Assembly: GCA_020441855.1 (NCBI GenBank) | Contig: JAGRLL010000045.1 | Location: 1 to 43,310, forward strand | Direction: 5' to 3' | Source of the DNA: Nitratireductor sp. | Lineage (GTDB): Bacteria; Pseudomonadota; Alphaproteobacteria; Rhizobiales; Rhizobiaceae | Length of the DNA: 43,310 nucleotides | Part shown: positions 1 through 7,964 of the stretch, one piece after another | Numbering within the stretch: position 1 is the first letter of the stretch | Layout: each line of letters starts with the position of its first letter | Notes under the pieces: model-generated | The model's input: only the letters and a program-made list of their open reading frames with translations | What the model was told of the DNA's origin: nothing | The model's database searches: none | Translations under genes and position numbers: made by a program

Positions 1-1
1 C

Positions 2-826
2 GACGCCTCGATGTGGCAGAACAACGAGCGCAAGGCACGCTTCATTGCCGCCGCACTGTCCGGCGATACCTCCGTGCGGCGTCTCGAAGATCTCGGTGAG
101 GGCCAGGCCAACCAGTTCGCCATAGCCAAGGCCATCGCGTCCGGCGATCAGCGCTTGATGCAGAAGGCTGGGCTTGAAGCCGATATCGCCCGGCTGGAGC
201 GTCTGCGCGCGGCGCATATCGATGATCAGCACGCCGTTCGCTGGCAACTTCGCGACGCCGAGCGCGATATCGAGTTCTGCACGCGGCGGATTGGGGAGAT
301 CGGCCAGGATATCGGGATGCTCGTTCCGACCACCGGCGAGGCATTCACCATGACCGTGGCCGGTAAGGTCTACACTGAGCGCAAGGAGGCAGGCCGCGCG
401 CTCATGAAGGAGATTCTGACCTTGGTGCAGCTTCAGCAGGAGGGCGAGAGCATCATCGGCTCTGTCGGGGGGTTCGATCTCGAATATGACGGCCAGCGCT
501 TCGGCAAGGAAGGCTACCGTTATACCACCATGCTGACGCGCACGGGCGCCGATTCCGAAATCGAACTTGCCATGACGGTCACGCCGCTCGGAGCGATTTC
601 GCGACTCGAACACTCGCTCGACGATTTCGAGGGCGAACGCGAGCGGTATCGCCAGCGTCTCGCTGATGCCCGCCGCAGGCTCGCATCGTACCAGTCGAGG
701 GACAATGGTGCCGAGTTTGCCTTCGCCGGCGAACTGGCCGACAAGCGGCGGCAGCTTGGCAAGATAGAGGCGGCCCTGTCGGCGGATGTGGAAACATCTG
801 CTGAACCTTTGCAGGATGCCGCATAG
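2..826 (+). CDS. C-terminal end of a very large helicase/DNA-methylase-like plasmid protein (5' truncated by window)
   Basis: The frame is open to the left edge, so only the last ~275 residues are present. The tail resembles the C-terminal end of the very large SNF2-type helicase plus N6-adenine methylase proteins carried by many rhizobial plasmids. I infer this from the closing helicase-type stretch near the start (KARFIAAALSGDTSVRRLED) and the long charged helical segment after it (AGLEADIARLERLRAAHIDD). No catalytic motif lies inside the visible part. A second helical, probably coiled-coil region (about residues 195-255) ends the protein. The full protein would probably act on DNA, as a modification, anti-restriction or transfer-associated factor. 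The family-level call is moderately sure; the function is inference. Confidence 0.6.
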   Translation, partial: DASMWQNNERKARFIAAALSGDTSVRRLEDLGEGQANQFAIAKAIASGDQRLMQKAGLEADIARLERLRAAHIDDQHAVRWQLRDAERDIEFCTRRIGEIGQDIGMLVPTTGEAFTMTVAGKVYTERKEAGRALMKEILTLVQLQQEGESIIGSVGGFDLEYDGQRFGKEGYRYTTMLTRTGADSEIELAMTVTPLGAISRLEHSLDDFEGERERYRQRLADARRRLASYQSRDNGAEFAFAGELADKRRQLGKIEAALSADVETSAEPLQDAA

Positions 827-1182
827 TCGATTCACCCCCCTCAGTCCCTCCGTGAAATGGCCGAGTGGCAGATATCCGGCTCTCGCATGTCGCAGCGGGG
901 ATGTTCTTTGAGAGGAGGAGGAGGGAAAAAGAAAAAGGAGGATGAGGAATCCGCTCGCAGATCGGTCGGACCGCTGACGCTTGCGCTCAACCGCGCCGGC
1001 TCGCGATCCCGGCCGCGTCGGCCTTCGCAAGGCTGTTAGCCCCGCTTGTCCTGCCGGGCAGGGATGCTCGGCCGCAGTTGCACCGGTCCGTCCGCTCCGC
1101 GGGCCAGGGGGTGTCTTCGGGAAGAAGACGAAGAAGGACGCAGCGATTGGCTGTGTCCGGCAACCCCGTGAGGAGCATTTCC
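827..1182 (+). other. Gene-free leader with polypurine tract and small hairpins
   Basis: This 356-bp stretch holds no convincing gene. It contains an uninterrupted 33-nt purine run at 910-942, a hairpin GCCTT-CGC-AAGGC at 1021-1033, a near-cruciform CCTGCC-G-GGCAGG at 1050-1062 and a hairpin GTCTTC-GGGAA-GAAGAC at 1113-1129. The last lies 53 bp before the ATG of the ParB-like gene. It may be a long structured 5' untranslated region. Short open frames here lack credible start signals. Confidence 0.4.
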
Positions 1183-2922
1183 ATGGAACTGAAGTTTGTC
1201 GATCCGCGCGCGCTGAAGGGAAACCCCGACAAGGCGCGTCGTTCCAAGTCCAGTCCGCAGGCTGACGCATTGCTGCTGGCGACGATCCGCGCCGTCGGTA
1301 TCGTGCAGCCGCCTGTCGTTGCACCGGAATCCGATGGTGGCAACGGCTTCGTCATCGATGCCGGCCATCGCCGCGTCAAGCAGGCCATCGCCGCAGGCCT
1401 TGAAGAGATCGCCGTGCTGGTGATCGAGCGTGCCGAGGATGGCGGCGCAATGCGCTCGCTCGCAGAAACGCTGGCGCATGAGCAGCTCAATCCCGTCGAT
1501 CAGTGGCGGGCGATCGAGCGCCTGGTCGCGCTCGGCTGGACCGAGGAAGCGATCGCTGTCGCCTTGGCCTTGCCGGTTCGCCAGATCCGCAAGCTGCGTC
1601 TGCTTGCCAATGTCCTACCGGCGATGCTCGACCAGATGGCCAAAGGCGACATGCCCAATGAGAGCCAGCTGCGCACCATCGCGTCGGCCTCGCTCGACGA
1701 CCAGAAGGAGGTCTGGAAGAAGCATAAGCCCTCGAAGGCCGACCCGCAGGTCTCCTGGTGGAGTGTCGCGCAAGGCCTACAGAAGACCCGCATGTATGCC
1801 CGCGATGCGAGCTTCGGCGAGGATCTCGCCCAGGCCTACGGCATTGCCTGGGTCGAGGACCTGTTTGCACCGGCCGATCAGGACAGCCGCTACACGACCG
1901 ACGTCGAGGCATTCCTGGGCGCGCAGCAGGAGTGGATGACGCAGAACCTGCCCAAGAAGGGGGTCATCACCGAGACCAACAACTGGGGACAGCCGGAACT
2001 GCCGAAGAAGGCGGAGCGCGTCTATGGCAAGCCGGGCAAGTCCGACCATACGGCCCTGTACCTAGACCGCGAGGGGAAGGTTCAGACGGTGCACTTCCGC
2101 ATGGCGGAGGCGAAGAAGCCGAAGAAGGGCGAACAGCCGGCGGGCGAGGGTGACGATACTGCGATCGTCGTGAAGACCCGCCCCGATGTCACCCGCAAGG
2201 GCATCGAAATGATCGGTGATCTGCGCACCGATGCTCTGCATGAAGCGCTGTCGCGGGCTCCGATCGAGGACGACACGTTGATGGCGTTGTTGGTCCTGGC
2301 GTTCGCGGGACAGAACGTGACGGTGGCGTCCGGCACGCGCGACATCTCCTACTACGGGGCGGCCGGCCTTGGCGAACATGCCGCGCGCCTGTTCGACGAG
2401 GAGGGCAAGCTCGACTTCGACATGGAAACGCTTCGGGTTGCCGTGCGCTCGCTGCTGATCGACGTCTTGTCGTGCAGGGAAAACCGTTCGGACAGTGGCA
2501 TCGTTTCCCGCGTTGCTGGCGATGTGATCGGCGCCGACGGCTTCCTGCCGAACATGGGCACGGAGGAGTTCCTCTCCTGCCTGTCGCGACCGGCGCTGGA
2601 GGCGTCGTGCGCCGACACGTCGGTTCTTCCCCGGCAGAAGATCAAGGACACCCGCGCGGCCCTGGTCGAGCACTTCAAGGAAGGTCGCTTCGTCCATCCG
2701 TCGGCGCTGTTCGGTCCCGACCAGACCAAGCTCGCGTCGTGGCTGAAGAAAAACGAGCGCGTCGAGCAGCCTGAAGATGACGGCACGCCGGAAGGCGAGG
2801 ACGAGCTCGACGGCGATGCGGTCGTCGAGCCGGCGCATGACTATGTCGATGAAGATCAGGCTGCGGCCGACCAGGACCTCACCGACGAGCAGCGCGAGGC
2901 CTACAAGGTGGCCGCCGAGTAA
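1183..2922 (+). CDS. ParB/Srx-domain plasmid protein (ParB-like, distinct from RepB)
   Basis: A 579-residue protein. Residues 1-95 form a ParB/Spo0J-type N-terminal domain, with an opening like FVDPRALKGNPDKARR, a VQPPVV segment and the characteristic GHRR box in FVIDAGHRRVKQA. A helical DNA-binding region follows, including LALPVRQIRKLRLLANVLP at about 130-155. The long C-terminal part (about 200-579) is unlike standard partition proteins and ends in a strongly acidic tail. I chose the ATG at 1183 because GAGGAG lies just upstream and the ParB domain starts there; the upstream frame extension is leader sequence. There is no ParA partner next to it and the plasmid has its own RepB, so a separate role in DNA binding or nuclease/CTPase activity is more likely than partition. 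That is inference. Confidence 0.8.
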   Translation: MELKFVDPRALKGNPDKARRSKSSPQADALLLATIRAVGIVQPPVVAPESDGGNGFVIDAGHRRVKQAIAAGLEEIAVLVIERAEDGGAMRSLAETLAHEQLNPVDQWRAIERLVALGWTEEAIAVALALPVRQIRKLRLLANVLPAMLDQMAKGDMPNESQLRTIASASLDDQKEVWKKHKPSKADPQVSWWSVAQGLQKTRMYARDASFGEDLAQAYGIAWVEDLFAPADQDSRYTTDVEAFLGAQQEWMTQNLPKKGVITETNNWGQPELPKKAERVYGKPGKSDHTALYLDREGKVQTVHFRMAEAKKPKKGEQPAGEGDDTAIVVKTRPDVTRKGIEMIGDLRTDALHEALSRAPIEDDTLMALLVLAFAGQNVTVASGTRDISYYGAAGLGEHAARLFDEEGKLDFDMETLRVAVRSLLIDVLSCRENRSDSGIVSRVAGDVIGADGFLPNMGTEEFLSCLSRPALEASCADTSVLPRQKIKDTRAALVEHFKEGRFVHPSALFGPDQTKLASWLKKNERVEQPEDDGTPEGEDELDGDAVVEPAHDYVDEDQAAADQDLTDEQREAYKVAAE

Positions 2923-2952
2923 GCGTCACACCCTCTCTTCCGAACGACCATC

Positions 2953-2988
2953 CCGCCGCCGGTGCATCACCGGCGGCGGTTCTGTTTT
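2953..2988 (+). terminator. Rho-independent terminator after the ParB-like gene
   Basis: A 12-bp perfect stem (2953-2964 with 2968-2979, CCGCCGCCGGTG paired to its complement) with a CAT loop is followed by TTCTGTTTT. It sits 30 bp after the ParB-like stop codon and should separate that gene from the next operon. Confidence 0.85.
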
Positions 2989-3011
2989 CCACTCAACACC
3001 ACGGAGAAACC

Positions 3012-3488
3012 ATGTCCGCTCAGTTGATCTACGACCTCGTGCCCCTGGGCTCGACCCTGACATATTCCGACCGCTCCCCGCGCCCGCCGGAACGCCACCG
3101 CAAGAAGCTTGCCGCCTGGGAGACCCGCAACTCGGGCGGTCGCCTGATCCGCAAACAGGCCGGAGTACGTGTCGGCAACATTACGATCCCTGCCTCCATC
3201 ACCCTCCACGAGGGGGACTATGGCAGCCAGGGGACGATTGTCCTGCGCGTCCACCGGACGTTTTCGGTGAACAGCGACCTCAAGTTCGCGGTCAAGGAAC
3301 GGCCCGCGATCGGCTCGGTTCTCGTCCTCGATCGGGCCGGCGACGATGCCGAGCTTGTCCATCTTGCCGCCGATCGCACCGCCGCCGCGGAATGGCTGAC
3401 CCGCCACGGTTATCCAAATGCCGTGCTGCAGGAAATCACGGCCGATACGGAAGCGGCGGACAGTGTCGAGGGGAGGGCAGCGGCATGA
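3012..3488 (+). CDS. Conserved hypothetical plasmid protein
   Basis: A 158-residue soluble protein with no signal peptide or membrane segment. I do not recognise a catalytic motif. It resembles a hypothetical family that I associate with rhizobial plasmids, with the opening MSAQLIYDLVPLGSTLTYSD and a beta-rich middle (about residues 60-110: GNITIPASITLHEGDYGSQG, then TIVLRVHRTFSV). ACGGAGAAACC precedes the ATG and supports the start. It is the first gene after a strong terminator, and its stop overlaps the start of the next gene (ATGA), so the two are co-translated. The function is unknown. Confidence 0.75.
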   Translation: MSAQLIYDLVPLGSTLTYSDRSPRPPERHRKKLAAWETRNSGGRLIRKQAGVRVGNITIPASITLHEGDYGSQGTIVLRVHRTFSVNSDLKFAVKERPAIGSVLVLDRAGDDAELVHLAADRTAAAEWLTRHGYPNAVLQEITADTEAADSVEGRAAA

Positions 3489-4369
3489 GCGCACCTGCTT
3501 TCGAAACCGATGTCATCGAAGCCCCCGGTTTTCCGTGGGTTTCTTTTGGCAAAAGTGCAGATGGCCTGCCCGTTGCACTCGTCGACGAGCACGCCTTCGC
3601 CATGGCCCCCGCCCGAGACGGGCGCCATTTCCTTGTAACCGGGTGGCGTATCCGGCGGCCCATGGCCGACTGGACGCGGAGCGACTTCTACGGTCATGGC
3701 GGCGACCTTGCCGATGAGAACGCCTTCCGGACAAAGGTTCTGGAAAACGCCGAACACCAGCGCGAGAAGATCGCCCTCGGCCGACGCGAGGAGCGATCCA
3801 CGGCGAGTACACCATGGGGTCCGTCACAGGGGGCGACCGTGTATGCTGACGGCATTGTCTTCCACTCGACGGCTGGCCATGGCGGCTTCCTTCTTTCGCC
3901 CGACCGCAACCGCAAGGTTCATCCGTCGATCCGCGTCGCCGGCGGGGCCTATGAGGAGGATGAGGCCTGGGCGATCGTCGCCTTCAGCTTTCCGCATTTG
4001 TTCACCGCTTTCGAGCGCCGGGCTGCGGAAAAGACGATGAAGGACAGCTTCCCGGATGCGTGGGAGGCGATCACCGGCAATGTGCTTGGTGCGGGTGAAT
4101 CCTGGACGAAGGACGAACGTGCATTCTTCGCGCAGCACCGCGACGACTGGATCGTCATCTGGGCGATCATCTGCGACCACCAACCCGGCTTCACCGAAGT
4201 AATCGCCACCCCCGGCGGTAAACGCGGGCCGGGTAGCGAGGAACGCCGGTTCCTCGTTCCTTCGGTTGGATATCGTGTCGGCCGCTTCGGCTTCGTCATC
4301 GATCCGGAGCGACACGCCGTCTATGGCGGGCCTTCGAGCTTTGTCGGCTGGCAGGGGAGACCAGCGTAA
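3485..4369 (+). CDS. DUF7007-domain protein
   Basis: A 294-residue protein. The central segment (about residues 105-190), with TPWGPSQGATVYADGIVFHS, GGFLLSPDRNRKVH and the Glu/Asp-rich GGAYEEDEAWAIVAF, matches my recollection of the plasmid-borne DUF7007 family. I chose the ATG at 3485 because it overlaps the preceding stop (ATGA); the long upstream extension of this frame is a shadow of the preceding gene. No nuclease or transferase motif is evident, and no biochemical role is known to me. Tight coupling on both sides (ATGA before, TAATG after) places it in a three-gene operon with two other unknown proteins. Confidence 0.75.
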   Translation: MSAPAFETDVIEAPGFPWVSFGKSADGLPVALVDEHAFAMAPARDGRHFLVTGWRIRRPMADWTRSDFYGHGGDLADENAFRTKVLENAEHQREKIALGRREERSTASTPWGPSQGATVYADGIVFHSTAGHGGFLLSPDRNRKVHPSIRVAGGAYEEDEAWAIVAFSFPHLFTAFERRAAEKTMKDSFPDAWEAITGNVLGAGESWTKDERAFFAQHRDDWIVIWAIICDHQPGFTEVIATPGGKRGPGSEERRFLVPSVGYRVGRFGFVIDPERHAVYGGPSSFVGWQGRPA

Positions 4370-4692
4370 TGGTCGCGCGAGGTCGCCGAGCGCGGCTCTT
4401 TCGCATGGAGGAAGCTCGCCGGCAAATCCAGCGTCAGCTGGACATGATCGACCGGCAGATCACGCGGCGCATGGCAGCGCTGATCCCGCAACTGCATCCG
4501 CGCCAGACCACGTATCGGCGCGGGAAGTCACCAGACCCTGGCGCATTCCTCGAACGGTATCGTGCCAATCTGGCTGCGATCACGGCGGAACGTCAGCCGG
4601 AAATCGACGCCTTGACCCGTAAACTGGCACGCCAGGAAAGCACTATCACGGCATTGCGGGCGCAGCTCGACCCGGAAGAACTGTGTGCGTGA
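4369..4692 (+). CDS. Small basic coiled-coil hypothetical protein
   Basis: A 107-residue protein that overlaps the previous stop by one base (TAATG). The N-terminal third is Arg-rich (VARGRRARLFRMEEARRQIQ). Two helical stretches, about residues 12-45 and 70-103 (ERQPEIDALTRKLARQESTI), have heptad-like spacing of hydrophobic residues. Together these suggest a nucleic-acid-associated or oligomerising accessory protein. I recognise no named family. It is the last gene of the 3012-4692 operon and is followed by a long gene-free leader. Confidence 0.65.
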   Translation: MVARGRRARLFRMEEARRQIQRQLDMIDRQITRRMAALIPQLHPRQTTYRRGKSPDPGAFLERYRANLAAITAERQPEIDALTRKLARQESTITALRAQLDPEELCA

Positions 4693-5174
4693 CGCGGATG
4701 TCGTTCTCGCCGCGGTACGACATTCATTCGTGGCGATGATGCTGGTTACAACCATGGTGACCAGATCGCTCCCGGCAAATCGTGGATGACCTTCGGCAGC
4801 GCGGCTGGCCATGAAACACCATGGCGGTGCGGGTCGACCGGGCGCTTACCGGTCTGCATGCCGGTGTCACAGACCATCCCTCGCCGCTCTTCCCGGCGGG
4901 TTTGTTGCGGTCTGAACCAGCGGCTGGCCCCTTCAAGGCCGCTATCGCGCCGCGGAGCGGCCGGAACCCCGCCGATCTCGGCAAGGCCAGCCCGCGTCCC
5001 GCGCAGGGACCAGTGAAGAACTGGCCCCGGCTTGTCCGCAAGCCGGCCTCGCTCGCCTGGCAGGGTCCGGACCCTGAAGCGTCCAGCTTCCGCTGGTTCC
5101 TTTCGACCGCACCCGCAGGAAAGACCGGCCGAGGGCCGGATCACCTGAAGGGCATCGCTAGAAAGGTAAGCTCA
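4693..5174 (+). other. Gene-free structured leader of the 5175 gene
   Basis: This 482-bp stretch has no credible gene; the upstream extension of the next frame has no start signal and unlikely composition. It is rich in self-complementary segments. CCGGCTTG-TCCG-CAAGCCGG lies at 5027-5046 (8-bp perfect stem, 4-nt loop). CCGGCC-GAG-GGCCGG lies at 5125-5139, about 35 bp before the ATG. It is probably a long 5' untranslated region rather than a lost gene. Confidence 0.4.
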
Positions 5175-5762
5175 ATGTCCAGTTCAACCCGCTCCCCCAA
5201 GTCCAAGGCCCGCATCGTCCCGCTCCGCAAGGGCACGACCCTCGAAATGGTCCGGCTTTGCTGCCCTGACGGCAACCAGGCCGCGCTCATCTCCGAAAGT
5301 TTCGGCCTTCCGGTCCTCGACAGCGACGGCATCCGCGACTTCCACCAGCGCAGCCTGATCGAAGGCGCCGATACCCTCTCCGAGGGGCTTTCCGACAAGG
5401 CGATGCAGATTCACCTGCAGCGGATCGTCGGCTCCTATGTCGGCTCCGCCTACGGGGCAGGTCAGTTCTACTCCAAGGCCGTCACCGAGGCGAAAGACGC
5501 CACGGCCAAGCTCGCCAACGACATCCGCGACGAGGATCTGGACGGACCGGTCGGTTTCGACAGCAACGCCCAGCGCAAGCGCGAATTCGCGGCCGACATG
5601 GGGCTTCAGTCCCACGCCCTGCGCATGGCCGCCGAGGGTGCCGTCGCCGCTTACGAGCATATCGTCGGCGAGACCTGGAAGCCCTACGAGCGTCAGGTCG
5701 AAAATCCCGGCCAGACCGTCAGCCGGCAGGCGGCCGACCTCCAGATGGCGGCGCTCGGCTAG
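5175..5762 (+). CDS. Conserved hypothetical plasmid protein (195 aa)
   Basis: A soluble, mostly helical protein with a basic N-terminus (SSSTRSPKSKARIVPLRKG) and no signal peptide or transmembrane segment. The middle part, with QIHLQRIVGSYVGSAYGAGQ and FYSKAVTEAKDATAKL, looks like a helical bundle. AGAAAGG lies 11 bases before the ATG at 5175. I know no function. It is a single-gene unit, with a long leader in front and two strong terminator hairpins behind, so it is probably expressed on its own and possibly at high level. Confidence 0.7.
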   Translation: MSSSTRSPKSKARIVPLRKGTTLEMVRLCCPDGNQAALISESFGLPVLDSDGIRDFHQRSLIEGADTLSEGLSDKAMQIHLQRIVGSYVGSAYGAGQFYSKAVTEAKDATAKLANDIRDEDLDGPVGFDSNAQRKREFAADMGLQSHALRMAAEGAVAAYEHIVGETWKPYERQVENPGQTVSRQAADLQMAALG

Positions 5763-5770
5763 CCAATCCC

Positions 5771-5792
5771 GGGCGGAGCTTCGGCTCCGCCC
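5771..5792 (+). terminator. GC-rich hairpin with UUCG loop (first of two)
   Basis: A 9-bp perfect stem, GGGCGGAGC-TTCG-GCTCCGCCC, starts 9 bp after the stop of the 195-residue protein. It has no T-run of its own, so it may protect the 3' end or work together with the next hairpin. Confidence 0.65.
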
Positions 5793-5807
5793 TCATCTTC
5801 CCATCGA

Positions 5808-5837
5808 GGCTGGTGTCCTTGCGGACACCGGCCTTTT
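5808..5837 (+). terminator. Rho-independent terminator (second of two)
   Basis: An 11-bp stem (GGCTGGTGTCC, loop TTGC, GGACACCGGCC, with one T-G pair) is followed directly by TTTT. It separates the 195-residue gene from the ardC leader. Confidence 0.85.
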
Positions 5838-5883
5838 CGCATGTGCGTCGCCAAGGAAACCCGACAAATGAAAACGATCCTGC

Positions 5884-6077
5884 AGGCCGCGCCAGTCGCG
5901 GCCGTCACGAATGTTGGTCCTGCTTCGGTCCTCGGCCCGCGAAACGGCTGCGCCGTCCTTCACTGACGTTGCGGCCCGCAACCGACATCTATCCTTTTTC
6001 CGATTGCTCTCGAGCGGGTTCGCGAACCTGCGGTCCTGCGCCTGCGGACCTCGTGACGGCCGCGACTGGCGCGGCCT
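5884..6077 (+). promoter_or_regulatory. ardC leader bounded by a 27-nt perfect inverted repeat
   Basis: The 27 bases at 5884-5910 are the exact reverse complement of 6051-6077; the intervening 140 bp hold smaller hairpins such as GTTGCG-GCC-CGCAAC at 5966-5980. The right arm ends 5 bp before the GGAGG (6083-6087) that serves the ardC ATG at 6097. In RNA this would be a 27-bp stem against the ribosome binding site; in single-stranded transferred DNA it could fold in the same way. A role in controlling ardC translation or early expression after conjugation is inference. Confidence 0.6.
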
Positions 6078-6096
6078 TGAATGGAGGTTTTGGAAA

Positions 6097-7023
6097 ATGA
6101 GCAGGAAAGAGAGCAAGCCCCGCGTCGATATCTACGCGAAGATCACCGACCGCATCGTCGCAGAGCTGGAAAAGGGCGTGCGTCCGTGGGTTCAGCCATG
6201 GAATGCTGGGAATACGACGGGTCGCATCACGCGGCCGCTGCGCCACAACGGACTGCCGTATCAGGGCATCAACACGCTGCTTCTCTGGTCGGAGGCGGTG
6301 GCGCGGGGGTTCGTCTCGCCCACATGGATGACGTTCAAGCAGAGCGTTGAACTGGGCGGTCATGTCCGCAAGGGCGAGACCGGATCGATGGTCGTCTACG
6401 CCAGCCGCTTCACCCGCACAGAAACCGACGCGAAAGGCGAGGAAGTCGAACGCGGCATTCCCTTCCTCAAGGCCTATACCGTGTTCTGCGCCGATCAGAT
6501 CGACGACCTGCCGGCGCAGTACTACGGCAATCCCGCGCCGGTGGCCGATCCGGTCGAGCGCATCGAGCATGCCGATGCCTTCTTCACCAATACCGGCGCT
6601 GTCATCCGTCACAGCGGCGACAAGGCGTTTTTCAATCCGGCGCTCGACATCGTGCAGATGCCGCCCTTCGAGAGCTTTCGCGATGCTCCGAGTTATTACG
6701 CCACGCTCGGGCACGAGATGACCCATTGGGTCGGCTCGGAAAAGCGGCTTGATCGCAATCTCTCCCGCTATCACAAGGATCGCTCCTTCAGGGCGCACGA
6801 AGAATTGGTCGCGGATTTGGGCGGCTGCTTCCTGGCGGCCGACCTCGGCATCGTCCCTGAACTGGAGCCGAGGCCGGATCACGCGAGCTATTTGGCCAGC
6901 TGGCTTGAAATTCTCAAGAACGAGAAGCGCTTCATTTTCGCCGCGGCGGCGCATGCCCAGCGCGCCGTCAACTATCTGCACGATCTCCAGCCGGGTGCGA
7001 CGCAGGTCGCGGAGGCGGCGTGA
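6097..7023 (+). CDS. ardC: ArdC-family antirestriction protein
   Basis: A 308-residue protein. The N-terminal ArdC domain (about residues 8-130, with DIYAKITDRIVAELEKGVRP, NGLPYQGINTLLLW and GGHVRKGETGSMVVYASRF) binds single-stranded DNA in this family. The C-terminal domain is zincin-like, with the metal motif HEMTH at residues 206-210 and a likely third ligand Glu in HEELVADLGG near residue 235. Known members shield incoming single-stranded plasmid DNA from restriction in the recipient. GGAGG at 6083-6087 fixes the ATG at 6097. The gene is preceded by the long inverted-repeat leader and is coupled to the next gene by a one-base overlap (TGATG). All key residues look intact. Confidence 0.92.
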   Translation: MSRKESKPRVDIYAKITDRIVAELEKGVRPWVQPWNAGNTTGRITRPLRHNGLPYQGINTLLLWSEAVARGFVSPTWMTFKQSVELGGHVRKGETGSMVVYASRFTRTETDAKGEEVERGIPFLKAYTVFCADQIDDLPAQYYGNPAPVADPVERIEHADAFFTNTGAVIRHSGDKAFFNPALDIVQMPPFESFRDAPSYYATLGHEMTHWVGSEKRLDRNLSRYHKDRSFRAHEELVADLGGCFLAADLGIVPELEPRPDHASYLASWLEILKNEKRFIFAAAAHAQRAVNYLHDLQPGATQVAEAA

Positions 7024-7964
7024 TGCTGCATTCTCCGAACATCATGGGGGAGGGCGCTGAGCCTTCCCCGCTCCGCTTGCGCGCGCTATCGCTTGGCGCT
7101 GGCGTGCAATCCACCACACTCGCTCTGATGGCGGCCCATGGCGAGATCGGCCCCATGCCCGACTGCGCTATTTTCGCTGATACCGGCTGGGAGCCTCAGG
7201 CCGTCTACGATCATCTCGCATGGCTGATGTCGCCGAACGTCTTGCCGTTCCCGGTCCATATTGTCTCGGACGGCAATATTCGCGAGCAGCTGATCGCGGC
7301 CGGGCAGGGCAACCGCTGGGCCTCGATCCCCGCCTTCGCCAGGACCGTCACGCCGGCAGGCGCGGTGGTCCCGGTTTTTGACGAGGACGACGAGGGCGAG
7401 CTCATCGAAGTCGCCACGCGCCAGACGACGACGGAGACCGTCTCGATCGGCATGATCCGTCGCCAGTGCACTACGGACTATAAGATTGTTCCAATCCGTC
7501 GGAAGGTGCGTGAGCTGGCGGGCCTGACGCGCAAGCGCTCTCCCTCGTTTCCGGTCGTCGAATGCTGGATAGGCATCTCGACGGACGAGATTGTTCGGGC
7601 AAAGCCGAGTTTCGAGGCGTGGCAGGTCAAGCGCTTCCCGCTGATCGAAAAGCGCTTGAGCAGGCGGGATTGCCTCGCCTGGCTGCGTCGGCACGACTAT
7701 CCCGATCCTCCGAAAAGCGCGTGCATCGGCTGCCCGTTTCACAGCAACGCCGTATGGCGATCGATGCGCGAACAGGATGCCGTTGCATGGCAGGACGCCG
7801 TCGAGGTCGACCGGGCGCTGCGGACAGGACTCAGGGGCATTCGCGGCGAGGTATACCTGCATCGATCCTGCGTGCCGCTCGAGGACGTCGATCTATCGAC
7901 CGCCGCTGACCGCGGGCAGCTCGATCTCTGGCCGAATGAGTGCGAGGGCATGTGCGGTGTATGA
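7023..7964 (+). CDS. PP-loop ATP pyrophosphatase (PAPS reductase-like)
   Basis: A 313-residue protein. The N-terminal ALSLGAGVQSTTLALMA (about residues 22-40) is a PP-loop of the adenine-nucleotide alpha-hydrolase superfamily, which adenylates a substrate for sulfur transfer, reduction or amidation. FADTGWEP is the second conserved block. Cysteines at RRQCTTDYK, CIGCPF and the C-terminal NECEGMCGV could bind a metal or iron-sulfur cluster, as in related phage and plasmid enzymes. The start is the ATG that overlaps the ardC stop; a GTG one codon earlier is also possible. Its position between ArdC and a Mom-like gene suggests a role in nucleic-acid modification or anti-restriction, which is inference. 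The substrate is unknown. Confidence 0.72.
   Translation: MLHSPNIMGEGAEPSPLRLRALSLGAGVQSTTLALMAAHGEIGPMPDCAIFADTGWEPQAVYDHLAWLMSPNVLPFPVHIVSDGNIREQLIAAGQGNRWASIPAFARTVTPAGAVVPVFDEDDEGELIEVATRQTTTETVSIGMIRRQCTTDYKIVPIRRKVRELAGLTRKRSPSFPVVECWIGISTDEIVRAKPSFEAWQVKRFPLIEKRLSRRDCLAWLRRHDYPDPPKSACIGCPFHSNAVWRSMREQDAVAWQDAVEVDRALRTGLRGIRGEVYLHRSCVPLEDVDLSTAADRGQLDLWPNECEGMCGV

Noticed and set aside
857-1265. Short plus-strand frames in the leader of the ParB-like gene
   Set aside because: They have no ribosome binding site with a start codon at proper spacing, and their composition is unlike protein. The region is better read as leader.
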